Source of the DNA: Haloferax denitrificans ATCC 35960
GTDB taxonomy: Archaea > Halobacteriota > Halobacteria > Halobacteriales > Haloferacaceae
Direction of reading: 5' to 3'
NCBI RefSeq assembly: GCF_000337795.1
Contig: NZ_AOLP01000012.1
Location: 62,001 to 126,000 of the forward strand
Length of the DNA: 64,000 nucleotides
Shown: positions 26,033 to 32,341 of the stretch, one piece after another
Layout: every line of letters starts with the position of its first letter
Position numbering within the stretch: position 1 is the first letter of the stretch
Position numbers and translations under genes: made by a program
Notes under the pieces: model-generated
Database searches by the model: none
The model's input: only the letters and a program-made list of their open reading frames with translations
What the model was told of the DNA's origin: nothing

Positions 26033-26995
26033 TCATCTGTTGTCTGTTCTTATCCACTTCTCCGAATCTTCTGAGAAGGGATTCTCTTCCGCCACTTCTC
26101 GGAGTATGTCTGACATATTGAGGTGTGCAACGCCAGAGGCACCGTGAATCCCTTTGAGCGTGTATAGCGAATCCAATGAGCCACCGTTCGCAAACACCTT
26201 TTCACCACCAATATTCCCTCCCATATCACGATATATCAGTGACACCTGCACAATCGCCCTATCAATACCTGCTTCATGGAGTAAGAGCATGGCGTCTTGA
26301 ACGCCAATACCTTTTGTTCGTTGAAGCTCTCCATCATCGTTCTCTTCTAAGAGATACAGCCAAACCTCCGCCTCAAGCTCTTTTGACTCTTCCCCTGCAT
26401 GAATATAACCGCCACTCGTCTGTTTAGAATATGGTTGGAAAGGAACTTTGTTCGCTTGCCCCAATGGTCTGAGCCACCCAAAATGCGGCTTAATTCCAAA
26501 GCGGTCCCCATCTATCTCGAACTCGGCATTTTGCACTGGTTCAGAGCTTAATTCATTGCCTGATACCCGAACGTCACATCTGAGATAAAGGTCCTTGGCT
26601 ACCCCATTACCAAGATTTTCGACCGCTAGACGAACTTTCTCTCTTGCTTGTGTGACTGTATCCTCTATTTCATAGCTCGTGATGAGTATGTCTGGCCGAT
26701 GCTGTACCTCCATCCATTCCCTCTGTTGAACCATTGCCTTCACCTGCTGTCCTTGCGTTTGCGACATAAGGACATAGACTGTCAGAAGCGACCCTGAGAG
26801 GATGAGTGAACCTACTGCTCCATAGATTCTTGCCCAGTCTGTGACTGAGATAGGTGGGTTGAAGCTTGCTACATTTAGCAACCCGTAGTATTCTCCGATG
26901 TAGAGCGCGAGGGGAGTAGTGAGGAGTGCGGCAAAAATGGTAGCAACTGCCTTCCAAATATGCTCACGGAACGAATCTGCTAATCCCATTCTCAT
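26033..26995 (-). CDS. AT-rich membrane protein of the tRNA-Val element, function unknown
   Basis: A 320-residue protein with two membrane helices near the N-terminus (AVATIFAALLTTPLALYIG, about residues 16-35, and AVGSLILSGSLLTVYVLM, about 59-76). A cytoplasmic domain of about 240 residues follows, rich in beta strands (LAVENLGNGVAKDLYLRCDV, FEIDGDRFGIKPHFGWLRPL). This layout occurs in stand-alone hypothetical proteins of mobile regions; I do not recognise a family. Codon use and base composition are clearly more A+T-rich than neighbours, which supports horizontal transfer. An alternative ATG lies at 26989. It is the only intact gene of the element. Confidence 0.75.
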   Translation of the reverse strand: MRMGLADSFREHIWKAVATIFAALLTTPLALYIGEYYGLLNVASFNPPISVTDWARIYGAVGSLILSGSLLTVYVLMSQTQGQQVKAMVQQREWMEVQHRPDILITSYEIEDTVTQAREKVRLAVENLGNGVAKDLYLRCDVRVSGNELSSEPVQNAEFEIDGDRFGIKPHFGWLRPLGQANKVPFQPYSKQTSGGYIHAGEESKELEAEVWLYLLEENDDGELQRTKGIGVQDAMLLLHEAGIDRAIVQVSLIYRDMGGNIGGEKVFANGGSLDSLYTLKGIHGASGVAHLNMSDILREVAEENPFSEDSEKWIRTDNR

Positions 26996-27264
26996 AGTGA
27001 TTATATACTAACCGTATCAGTTTTTCTCGGTCAAACGTGCAGAAACGAGGTTGGTACTATAGTTCCTCGTGGCGTCCGCATCACACCGTCACACCGATGT
27101 TGTCAGGAGAGTCGATGCCCGTTTTAGATCCAATCCTTGCGCTCGCTTTCGCGGTGGGCGTGTGGTCTTCCCCATTCACAGTTCTGTGAAAGGCGCAGAC
27201 GCACGAACCGTCGATTCAGACTATGAGGTTGTAATATCGATTTTGAAGTGAGCCAGTGAGAGAA
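26996..27264. other. Non-coding part of the tRNA-Val element
   Basis: AT-rich near 27000-27030, otherwise mixed composition. No intact gene. Short broken frames with tRNA-flank-like and coding-like fragments suggest decayed sequence. Confidence 0.45.
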
Positions 27265-27287
27265 GTGGGTTGGGGCGGATTCGAACC
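27265..27287. repeat. 23-bp perfect copy of the tRNA-Val 3' end
   Basis: GTGGGTTGGGGCGGATTCGA plus three bases (27265-27287) is identical to 27388-27410 within tRNA-Val. Bases 27274-27285 (GGCGGATTCGAA) are also inverted at 27316-27327 (TTCGAATCCGCC), so the copy can form a hairpin with a 30-base loop. A likely attachment-site remnant. Confidence 0.8.
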
Positions 27288-27388
27288 TCGGTCGCTCACT
27301 CCGTTCGCTCCCTGCTTCGAATCCGCCGTCACCACTTTCGATTCCACGGACTCCTCGCTGTCGCTCGTCGTTGCGAGGAATCAGAAAG

Positions 27389-27463
27389 TGGGTTGGGGCG
27401 GATTCGAACCGCCGGCCTGCTCCGTGTGAAGGAGCCGTCATAACCTGGCTAGACCACCAACCC
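27389..27463 (-). tRNA. tRNA-Val (anticodon CAC)
   Basis: On the minus strand the acceptor stem GGGTTGG (27463-27457) pairs with CCAACCC (27396-27390), with discriminator A at 27389. The anticodon stem GCTCC/GGAGC encloses the loop TTCACAC, anticodon CAC (reads GTG, valine). The T-arm is GGCGG-TTCGAAT-CCGCC. It has 75 bases, no intron and no encoded CCA. The 3' end is the integration target of the adjacent element. Confidence 0.95.
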
Positions 27464-27536
27464 GGCTACGATTTCGATTTCCCGCGCCGCCAATTAAGAC
27501 TTACGTTGTGCCCCGATTCGGGGGGCGCGAACGCGC

Positions 27537-27788
27537 CTACTCGGGTCGCCGCACGCGACGGCGAACCCGCCCGGCGGCCCGGCGACTCCGCGTCGCCGCC
27601 CGGCGCGCCCCGTACTCGACGCGCTCCCGTCGCGTCTGCGGCGTCGGCTCCGGTTCGTCCTCGACCTCGCGCCCGAGCGCCGCCATGAGGCGGCGACGGA
27701 GCGGTGCCGTCTCCTCGTCGAGTCCCGCGTACAGGTGCTCGAACCCCCGTCGGAAGTAGTACCGCGCGTCGGTGAAATGTCGGTTCAT
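27537..27788 (-). CDS. Small haloarchaeal protein with basic tail
   Basis: An 83-residue protein. The first 50 residues (MNRHFTDARYYFRRGFEHLY, then GLDEETAPLRRRLMAALGRE) match a small haloarchaeal family that begins MNRHFTDARYYL (I recall it as DUF7553). The C-terminal 30 residues are very Arg-rich (RRAATRSRRAAGRVRRRVRR), unusual for an acidic haloarchaeal proteome and suggestive of nucleic-acid binding. Function unknown. It lies upstream of tRNA-Val on the same strand. Confidence 0.75.
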   Translation of the reverse strand: MNRHFTDARYYFRRGFEHLYAGLDEETAPLRRRLMAALGREVEDEPEPTPQTRRERVEYGARRAATRSRRAAGRVRRRVRRPE

Positions 27789-27880
27789 ACCTCTGGATAG
27801 TCCCGGCGACGAGAAAACGGTTATGTCGCGCGGTACCGAGTATCACATGTCTGAGAAAGAGCGATACACTTTAGTGATTC

Positions 27881-27894
27881 TTAGGCATACCTAA
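27881..27894. promoter_or_regulatory. DtxR/IdeR-like palindrome TTAGGCATACCTAA
   Basis: Five-base arms TTAGG/CCTAA are perfect and the next pair is C/A, spaced as in the DtxR-family operators of haloarchaea and actinobacteria (TTAGG..CCTAA). It lies in a 262-base gap, 93 bases upstream of the 83-residue gene on the minus strand and upstream of a hairpin-rich segment on the plus strand. The regulated transcript is not clear. Confidence 0.55.
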
Positions 27895-27897
27895 AAC

Positions 27898-28046
27898 TGG
27901 GAACGCAGGCCACACTTGGTGGTCGGTCCCAGCGTCTGGCCCCATCCGGGACGGCGATACCGTGGGCACGATTCGTCCGTCCTGGTCCCACTATCCTCGT
28001 GAGCGCCCGCTTCGCCCGCCGGCGTCGGCGGGCGAAGCGGGCGCTC
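27898..28046 (+). other. Structured non-coding segment (candidate ncRNA) ending in a long hairpin
   Basis: 27898-27931 can fold into a stem-loop (TGGGA..TCCCA outside, GGCCAC..GTGGTC inside). 28001-28021 and 28026-28046 form a perfect 21-base-pair stem with the four-base loop GCGT. No open frame with coding character spans the interval. It starts four bases after the DtxR-like box. Expression and boundaries are unknown. Confidence 0.35.
28001..28046. terminator. Perfect 21-bp hairpin
   Basis: The left arm starts GAGCGCCCGCTTCGCCCGCC and the right arm is its exact reverse complement. It sits five bases beyond the stop of the cobalamin adenosyltransferase gene (minus strand), where it may end that transcript. 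No T-run follows on the minus strand, so classical intrinsic termination is not certain. Confidence 0.55.
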
Positions 28047-28050
28047 GGAC

Positions 28051-28584
28051 TCAGTACGTCGGCGACTCCTCGGGGACGCCGTCGCGCTTGTTGACCAGTC
28101 GCGCGAAGACGAAAAGCGCGTCCGAGAGGCGGTTGAGGTAGGCGACGACCTCCTCGTTGACGGGCTCTTCGGCCGCGAGCGAGACTACGCGGCGCTCGGC
28201 CCGCCGGGACACCGCGCGGGCGTGGTGGAGTTTGGCCCCCGTCTCGCTCCCGCCGGGGAGGATAAACGACGTGAGCGGGTCGAGTTCCTCGTCGGCCTCG
28301 TCTATCCACGCTTCGAGTTCGTCCACGTGGTCGGCGGCTATCTGCGGGTCGTCCTCGTCGGGGTCGGGGTTGGCGAGGTCGGCCTGCACGATGTGGAGGT
28401 GGTTCTGGACGGCTTCGAGCACGTCGTCCACGTCGTCGTGGCCCGTCGGGCGCACGGTGCCGACGAGCGCGTTCACCTCGTCGACCGTCCCGTAGGCCTC
28501 GATGCGGTGGCTCGTCTTCGACACGCGGGTCATGTCCCGCAGGTCGGTCATCCCCTCGTCGCCGCGCCCGGTGTATATCTTCAT
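28051..28584 (-). CDS. pduO: Cob(I)alamin adenosyltransferase, PduO type
   Basis: Transfers the adenosyl group of ATP to cob(I)alamin to make coenzyme B12; cytoplasmic. The 177-residue protein has the PduO-type ATP-binding start MKIYTGRGDEGMTDL and the family segments YGTVDEVNALVGTVR, HARAVSRRAERRVVSL and YLNRLSDALFVFARL, the last two typical of the ATP and corrinoid site. The frame extends 48 codons upstream, but ATG at 28584 gives the canonical N-terminus and overlaps the stop of the glutaredoxin-like gene (ATGA), which indicates coupling. A perfect hairpin follows its stop. Confidence 0.93.
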   Translation of the reverse strand: MKIYTGRGDEGMTDLRDMTRVSKTSHRIEAYGTVDEVNALVGTVRPTGHDDVDDVLEAVQNHLHIVQADLANPDPDEDDPQIAADHVDELEAWIDEADEELDPLTSFILPGGSETGAKLHHARAVSRRAERRVVSLAAEEPVNEEVVAYLNRLSDALFVFARLVNKRDGVPEESPTY

Positions 28585-28820
28585 GCCAGCGTCTGGTCGA
28601 CGTACCTGAGGATGTTCTCGCTCTCGGACATCGTCACGCCGCGGTCGCCGTCGACGAGGACCGGAACGCCGCGCTGGCCGCTCACGCGCTTGACCTCGTT
28701 TCGGTCCGAGTGGAGCGCGTCGACCCACTGCGTCTCGTAGTCGACGCCCGCCTCAGAGAGCGCGTCGTGGACCTTCTCGCAGTACGGACAGCCGTCGAGC
28801 GCGTAGAGTTCGATTCCCAT
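28581..28820 (-). CDS. Glutaredoxin-like protein
   Basis: A 79-residue thioredoxin-fold protein. Residues 2-20 (GIELYALDGCPYCEKVHDAL) hold the CPYC active site, and the cis-Pro region is GVPVLVDGD; the end SENILRYVDQTLA matches glutaredoxin and GST N-terminal folds. The frame is open for 39 more codons upstream, but those residues are not family-like, so ATG 28820 is the start. Its TGA overlaps the ATG of the adenosyltransferase gene. It may keep a partner thiol reduced, possibly linked to corrinoid reduction, but this is inference from the operon. Confidence 0.88.
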   Translation of the reverse strand: MGIELYALDGCPYCEKVHDALSEAGVDYETQWVDALHSDRNEVKRVSGQRGVPVLVDGDRGVTMSESENILRYVDQTLA

Positions 28821-28943
28821 GTCGGGCCGTTGGGCGCGCCGACCCAAAGAGATTTGCACGCCGGTGGGTCCGAGCGCCGCGCACTCCTGTTCAGCGGCAT
28901 CGTCGTCGGTGCCCCGTGAGCCGTTGCGGCTCGCCACCCGTTT

Positions 28944-28957
28944 TTAGACTCGTCTAA
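28944..28957. promoter_or_regulatory. Palindrome TTAGACTCGTCTAA upstream of the metal importer
   Basis: Perfect six-base arms TTAGAC/GTCTAA with a two-base centre, close in form to DtxR-family (SirR, MntR, IdeR) operators. It is 23 bases upstream of the TATA-containing inverted repeat in front of the ABC importer. A metal-responsive repressor or activator site is inferred. Confidence 0.55.
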
Positions 28958-28971
28958 TTTGAACCTTAGAG

Positions 28972-28994
28972 CAACACATCTATATAATGTGTTG
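28972..28994 (+). promoter_or_regulatory. TATA box embedded in a perfect inverted repeat (znuA-like promoter)
   Basis: CAACACAT (28972-28979) and ATGTGTTG (28987-28994) are exact inverted copies around CTATATA. The TATA element is centred 26 bases before 29010, close to the two possible ATG codons at 29007 and 29013, so the transcript is probably leaderless. A protein bound to the repeat would block TBP access: an operator of the repressor type. Confidence 0.65.
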
Positions 28995-29006
28995 TCTCTA
29001 TCTAGC

Positions 29007-30119
29007 ATGGTAATGAACGCGAATCCAGATTCGTCCGTCCCCAAACTCTCTCGGCGGTCGGTCGTCGCGGCCGGTTCCGGTCTGTTGACGGCCGGGCTCG
29101 CCGGTTGTCTCGGCGGTGGCGGCGGAGCGGGAGGCGGAACCGACGGCTCGAACACCGGCTCGAACGACGCCTCCGGCGGGTCCGAGTCGGAAGACGGCCC
29201 CGTCGTGGTCGCCTCGTTCTTCAGTTTCTACGACTTCGCGCGGGAGGTCGCGGCCGACACCCCGGTGACGCTGAAGAACCTCATCCCGACCGGGCTTCAC
29301 GGTCACGGCTGGGAACCGGACGCGAGCGTCACGCGCGACATCATCGAGGCCGACGCGTTCGTCCACGTCGGAAAGGACTTCCAGCCGTGGGCCGACCGCG
29401 CCATCCAGACGCTGAAGGACGACGGCGTGGACACCCAACTCATCAACGTCCGCGAGGGCGTCGAACTCGTGGAACTCGCCGCGAGCCTCGACCGCGACGA
29501 GGAGGGCGTCGGCCAGGGCCGTGGGAAGGACCCCCACTTCTGGCTCGACCCGCGGCGCGCCAAGACCGCCGTCGACAACATCACCGAGGGGCTGGTCGAA
29601 CTCGCACCCGAGCACGAGGAGACGTTCCGCGACAACGCCGACGCGTACAAGACCGACGTGCTCGACCGCATCGACCGGGACTATCAGGACATCTTCGACC
29701 GGGCGTCGCGCAAGGTCGTCCAGTTGGCGGCCCACAACGCCTTCCAGTACATCGGCGTCCGCTACGGCGTCGAGATGCGCCCGCTCGTCGTCAACCTCGC
29801 CGCCAGCGGCGACGTGAAGCCCTCGGACATCACCGAGGCCAAGCGCGTCATCGAGGACAACGACATCCGATACATCGGCGCGGGCGTCTTCGAGACGCGC
29901 CGCCCCGCGAAACAGCTCATCGCCGAGACGCCCGTCGAGGCGTACTTCCCCGTCACCCCGTACGCGGGCGTCCGCGAGGACTGGGTGGAAAACGACTGGG
30001 GCTACGAGGAAATCGCCGACAACATCAACATGCCGACGTTCGAGGTCGTCCTCGGCAACAAGTCGCCCGAGGAAGTCGGCTACGACGGCTGGGCCGACGA
30101 GTGGAGGAACTTCGAATGA
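29007..30119 (+). CDS. znuA: Metal (Zn/Mn) ABC transporter substrate-binding lipoprotein
   Basis: A cluster A-I metal-binding lipoprotein of about 370 residues. The N-terminus has SRRSVVAAGSGLLTAGLAGC, a twin-arginine signal with lipobox LAGC, then a Gly-rich linker. Family motifs include HGHGWEPDASVTRDI (His ligands), FVHVGKDFQPWA, GKDPHFWLDPRRA and AHNAFQYIGVRYGVE. The expected extended His-rich loop of zinc-specific ZnuA is absent; the DPHFWLDP region is compact, so manganese rather than zinc is possible. ATG at 29013 is an equally good start given the TATA position. Its TGA overlaps the ATPase start. Confidence 0.9.
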   Translation: MVMNANPDSSVPKLSRRSVVAAGSGLLTAGLAGCLGGGGGAGGGTDGSNTGSNDASGGSESEDGPVVVASFFSFYDFAREVAADTPVTLKNLIPTGLHGHGWEPDASVTRDIIEADAFVHVGKDFQPWADRAIQTLKDDGVDTQLINVREGVELVELAASLDRDEEGVGQGRGKDPHFWLDPRRAKTAVDNITEGLVELAPEHEETFRDNADAYKTDVLDRIDRDYQDIFDRASRKVVQLAAHNAFQYIGVRYGVEMRPLVVNLAASGDVKPSDITEAKRVIEDNDIRYIGAGVFETRRPAKQLIAETPVEAYFPVTPYAGVREDWVENDWGYEEIADNINMPTFEVVLGNKSPEEVGYDGWADEWRNFE

Positions 30120-30958
30120 GCGCCCTCCGCAACGGTGAATCCGCGGAGTCAGCTGAGTCCGCCGACACCGGTGTCGCCGACGCCGACGACGCCGATGGCC
30201 GCGGCTCGTCCGGCCCGCTCGTCGAACTCGCGGACGTCGAGTTCGGCTACACCGCGACGCCCGTCGTGGAGGACATCTCGCTCCGCATCGACCCCGGCGA
30301 GTACGTCGCCATCGTCGGGCCGAACGGCTCCGGCAAGTCGACGCTGATGAAGCTCATCCTCGGCTTGCTCCGTCCCGACGAGGGGTCTGCGCGGCTGTTC
30401 GGCGAGCCCTCCCACGCCTTCGACGACGGGGCGCGCATCGGCTACGTCGCCCAGCACGCCAGCGCCTCCAAGGAGATGCCCATCACCGTCCGCGAGGTCG
30501 TGAGGATGGGTCGGTTCCCCCACGTCGGCTTCGGCCGGCTCTCCGCCGAGGACCACCGCATCGTCGACGAGGCGCTCGCCACGGTCGGGATGTCCGAGTT
30601 CGCCGACCGCCGGGTGACGAAGCTCTCGGGCGGCCAGCGCCAGCGCGCCTTCATCGCCCGCGCGCTCGCCGGCGAGGCCGACCTGCTCGTCTTGGACGAG
30701 CCGACCGTCGGCGTCGACGCCGAGTCGGTCGACGCCTTCTACGACCTGCTCGAAGCGCTCAACGACGAGGGCATCACGGTTCTCCTCATCGAACACGACC
30801 TCGGTGCGGTCACCGACCACGCCCGGCGCGTCGTCTGTCTCAACCGCGAGGTCTACTTCGACGGCCCGACCGACGAGTTCGTCGAGAGCGACGCGCTCGC
30901 GCGGGCGTTCGGCACGGCGGCCTCCTTCGCGGGCGGTTCGGGCGGTGGCCGCGCGTGA
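30116..30958 (+). CDS. znuC: Metal (Zn/Mn) ABC transporter ATPase
   Basis: A 280-residue ATPase of the zinc/manganese importer family. Walker A is GPNGSGKST, the Q-loop YVAQHASASKEMPITVREVV is typical of Znu/Mnt ATPases, the signature is LSGGQRQRAFIARALA, and Walker B LLVLDEPTVGVD with the H-loop LIEHDLG. The first 35 residues are acidic and variable. The ATG (30116) overlaps the stop of the binding protein (ATGA), and its own TGA overlaps the permease start, so the three genes form a tight operon. Confidence 0.93.
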   Translation: MSALRNGESAESAESADTGVADADDADGRGSSGPLVELADVEFGYTATPVVEDISLRIDPGEYVAIVGPNGSGKSTLMKLILGLLRPDEGSARLFGEPSHAFDDGARIGYVAQHASASKEMPITVREVVRMGRFPHVGFGRLSAEDHRIVDEALATVGMSEFADRRVTKLSGGQRQRAFIARALAGEADLLVLDEPTVGVDAESVDAFYDLLEALNDEGITVLLIEHDLGAVTDHARRVVCLNREVYFDGPTDEFVESDALARAFGTAASFAGGSGGGRA

Positions 30959-31953
30959 TGGCCATCGAACTGTTCGCCGCGTTGCAGGCGGGGCCGTTAG
31001 ACGCCGTCCTCGCGCCGGTCTACTGGCTCCTCGCGCTGTGGTCCGACCTGCTTTTCGCCGTCGGCGACGCGACCGGCCTCGGCTTCCTCGACTACCGGTT
31101 CATGCATCGAGCCATCCTCGTCGGCCTCTGTATCGGCGTGATGGCCCCCCTCATCGGGACGTTCCTCGTCCACCGCCAGCTCGCGCTCATCGGCGACGCG
31201 CTCGCCCACACCGCCTTCGCCGGGGTCGCCGTCGGCCTCTTTCTCAACGGCGTGTTCAGCCTCGGCGTCTCGCCGTACCTGACCGCCGTCGTCGTCGCCG
31301 TCATCGCGGCGCTCCTCATCGAACTCATCTCCGAGGCGACCGACGCCTACAACGACGTGTCGATGGCAATCGTGCTCTCGACCGGGTTCGCGCTGGGGAC
31401 CGTCCTCATCAGCCTCAACGCGGGCGGCCTCGCGGTCGGCATCAACCAGTATCTCTTCGGCAACCTCTCGACCGTCTCGGCGGAGAACGCGGCCATCCTG
31501 CTCGTGCTGTTCGCCGTCATCGTCGGCACCGTCGCGCTCACGCGCAACCAACTGCTCTACGTGACGTTCGACGAGACGGCCGCCGCCGTCTCGGGCATCT
31601 CGGTCACGTGGTACAACCGCGTGATGGTCATGCTGACCGCGCTGGTCGTCGTCGGCGCGATGCAGATCATGGGCGTCATCCTCGTCGCCGCCATGCTCGT
31701 CGTCCCCGTCGCGGGCGCGGCGCAGGTCTCCCGAAGCTTCTCGGAGTCGCTTCTCGTCTCCGTCGTCCTCGCCGAACTCGCCGTGCTCCTCGGTATCGGC
31801 GCGTCCTACTACGGCGAGGCGACCGCGGGCGGTGTCATCGTCCTCGTCGCGGTCGGCATCTACGTCGTCGCCGTCGCTATCGGGAAGGTACAGGCGCGCG
31901 CCGGCGAGGACGCCGCCGCAGAACTGGGGAGCATCGACTCCCGCGAGGCGTAG
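30958..31953 (+). CDS. znuB: Metal (Zn/Mn) ABC transporter permease
   Basis: A 331-residue ABC-3 family permease with about eight hydrophobic segments. Family signatures include MHRAILVGLCIGVMAPLIGT, LVHRQLALIGDALAHTAFAG (the classic early motif) and GISVTWYNRVMVMLTALVVV. The C-terminal hydrophobic segments end with AVAIGKVQARAGED, and the last 20 residues are acidic. ATG at 30958 overlaps the ATPase stop (TGATG); a GTG one codon earlier is the only other option. It conducts the metal ion across the membrane for the ATPase and binding protein of this operon. Confidence 0.92.
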   Translation: MAIELFAALQAGPLDAVLAPVYWLLALWSDLLFAVGDATGLGFLDYRFMHRAILVGLCIGVMAPLIGTFLVHRQLALIGDALAHTAFAGVAVGLFLNGVFSLGVSPYLTAVVVAVIAALLIELISEATDAYNDVSMAIVLSTGFALGTVLISLNAGGLAVGINQYLFGNLSTVSAENAAILLVLFAVIVGTVALTRNQLLYVTFDETAAAVSGISVTWYNRVMVMLTALVVVGAMQIMGVILVAAMLVVPVAGAAQVSRSFSESLLVSVVLAELAVLLGIGASYYGEATAGGVIVLVAVGIYVVAVAIGKVQARAGEDAAAELGSIDSREA

Positions 31954-32059
31954 CCGGTGGCCGCGCTCCGACGTGCCGCGCACTCGCTCCGTACCGCATC
32001 CCCAACGGTCCGCCCCTCACGCCGACTGACGAAGCGTTCGGCGGCGAAAACCCGATTTC

Positions 32060-32080
32060 ATATCGCGATATTTAATTTAT
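32060..32080 (+). promoter_or_regulatory. Palindrome and TATA-like element before the small Zn-ribbon gene
   Basis: ATATCGCGATAT (32060-32071) is a perfect 12-base palindrome directly followed by the AT-rich TTTAATTTAT (32071-32080). The latter is about 65 bases before the ATG at 32143, so a leader of roughly 40 bases is predicted. Confidence 0.5.
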
Positions 32081-32142
32081 CGCGTCCGCCACAGCGTCCG
32101 CGAACCAATATCTTCAACAACGACTACCACGGATTCGACCCC

Positions 32143-32319
32143 ATGAGCGACCTCGAAATCCAGCGCGAATGCCCGGCTTGCGGCAACGACACGTTCTACC
32201 TCGCCGCCAGCATGGAGATTCACCTCGGCACGAAGACGAAGTGGCACTGCACGGAGTGCGACTACGGCTACATCCACATCACGGACGACATCGAGACGTA
32301 CGCGAAGGCCGAAGCGTAA
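32143..32319 (+). CDS. 58-residue zinc-ribbon protein
   Basis: A small protein beginning MSDLEIQRECPACGNDTFYL and ending HITDDIETYAKAEA. Two CxxC pairs (CPAC and CTEC, about 25 residues apart) form a zinc ribbon, and the stretch LGTKTKWHCTECDYGYIHI is the second half. Small proteins of this type are common in haloarchaea and may bind nucleic acid or proteins; no function is assigned. It converges with the glycine cleavage operon, whose last gene ends 22 bases away. Confidence 0.88.
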   Translation: MSDLEIQRECPACGNDTFYLAASMEIHLGTKTKWHCTECDYGYIHITDDIETYAKAEA

Positions 32320-32341
32320 CCGCGAAAAAGGATTTCTCTCG

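Larger units (their letters stand above)
25769..27410. mobile_element. Remnant of an element integrated at the 3' end of tRNA-Val
   Basis: Bounded by imperfect or partial copies of the tRNA-Val 3' end (25769-25826, 27265-27287 and the tRNA itself), it contains an integrase N-terminal fragment and one membrane-protein gene. Base composition of 25.7-27.2 kb is visibly more A+T-rich than the flanks. These are the marks of a tRNA-targeted integrative element that has lost most of its genes. Whether the right boundary is 27287 or the tRNA copy at 27389 is not certain. Confidence 0.75.
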
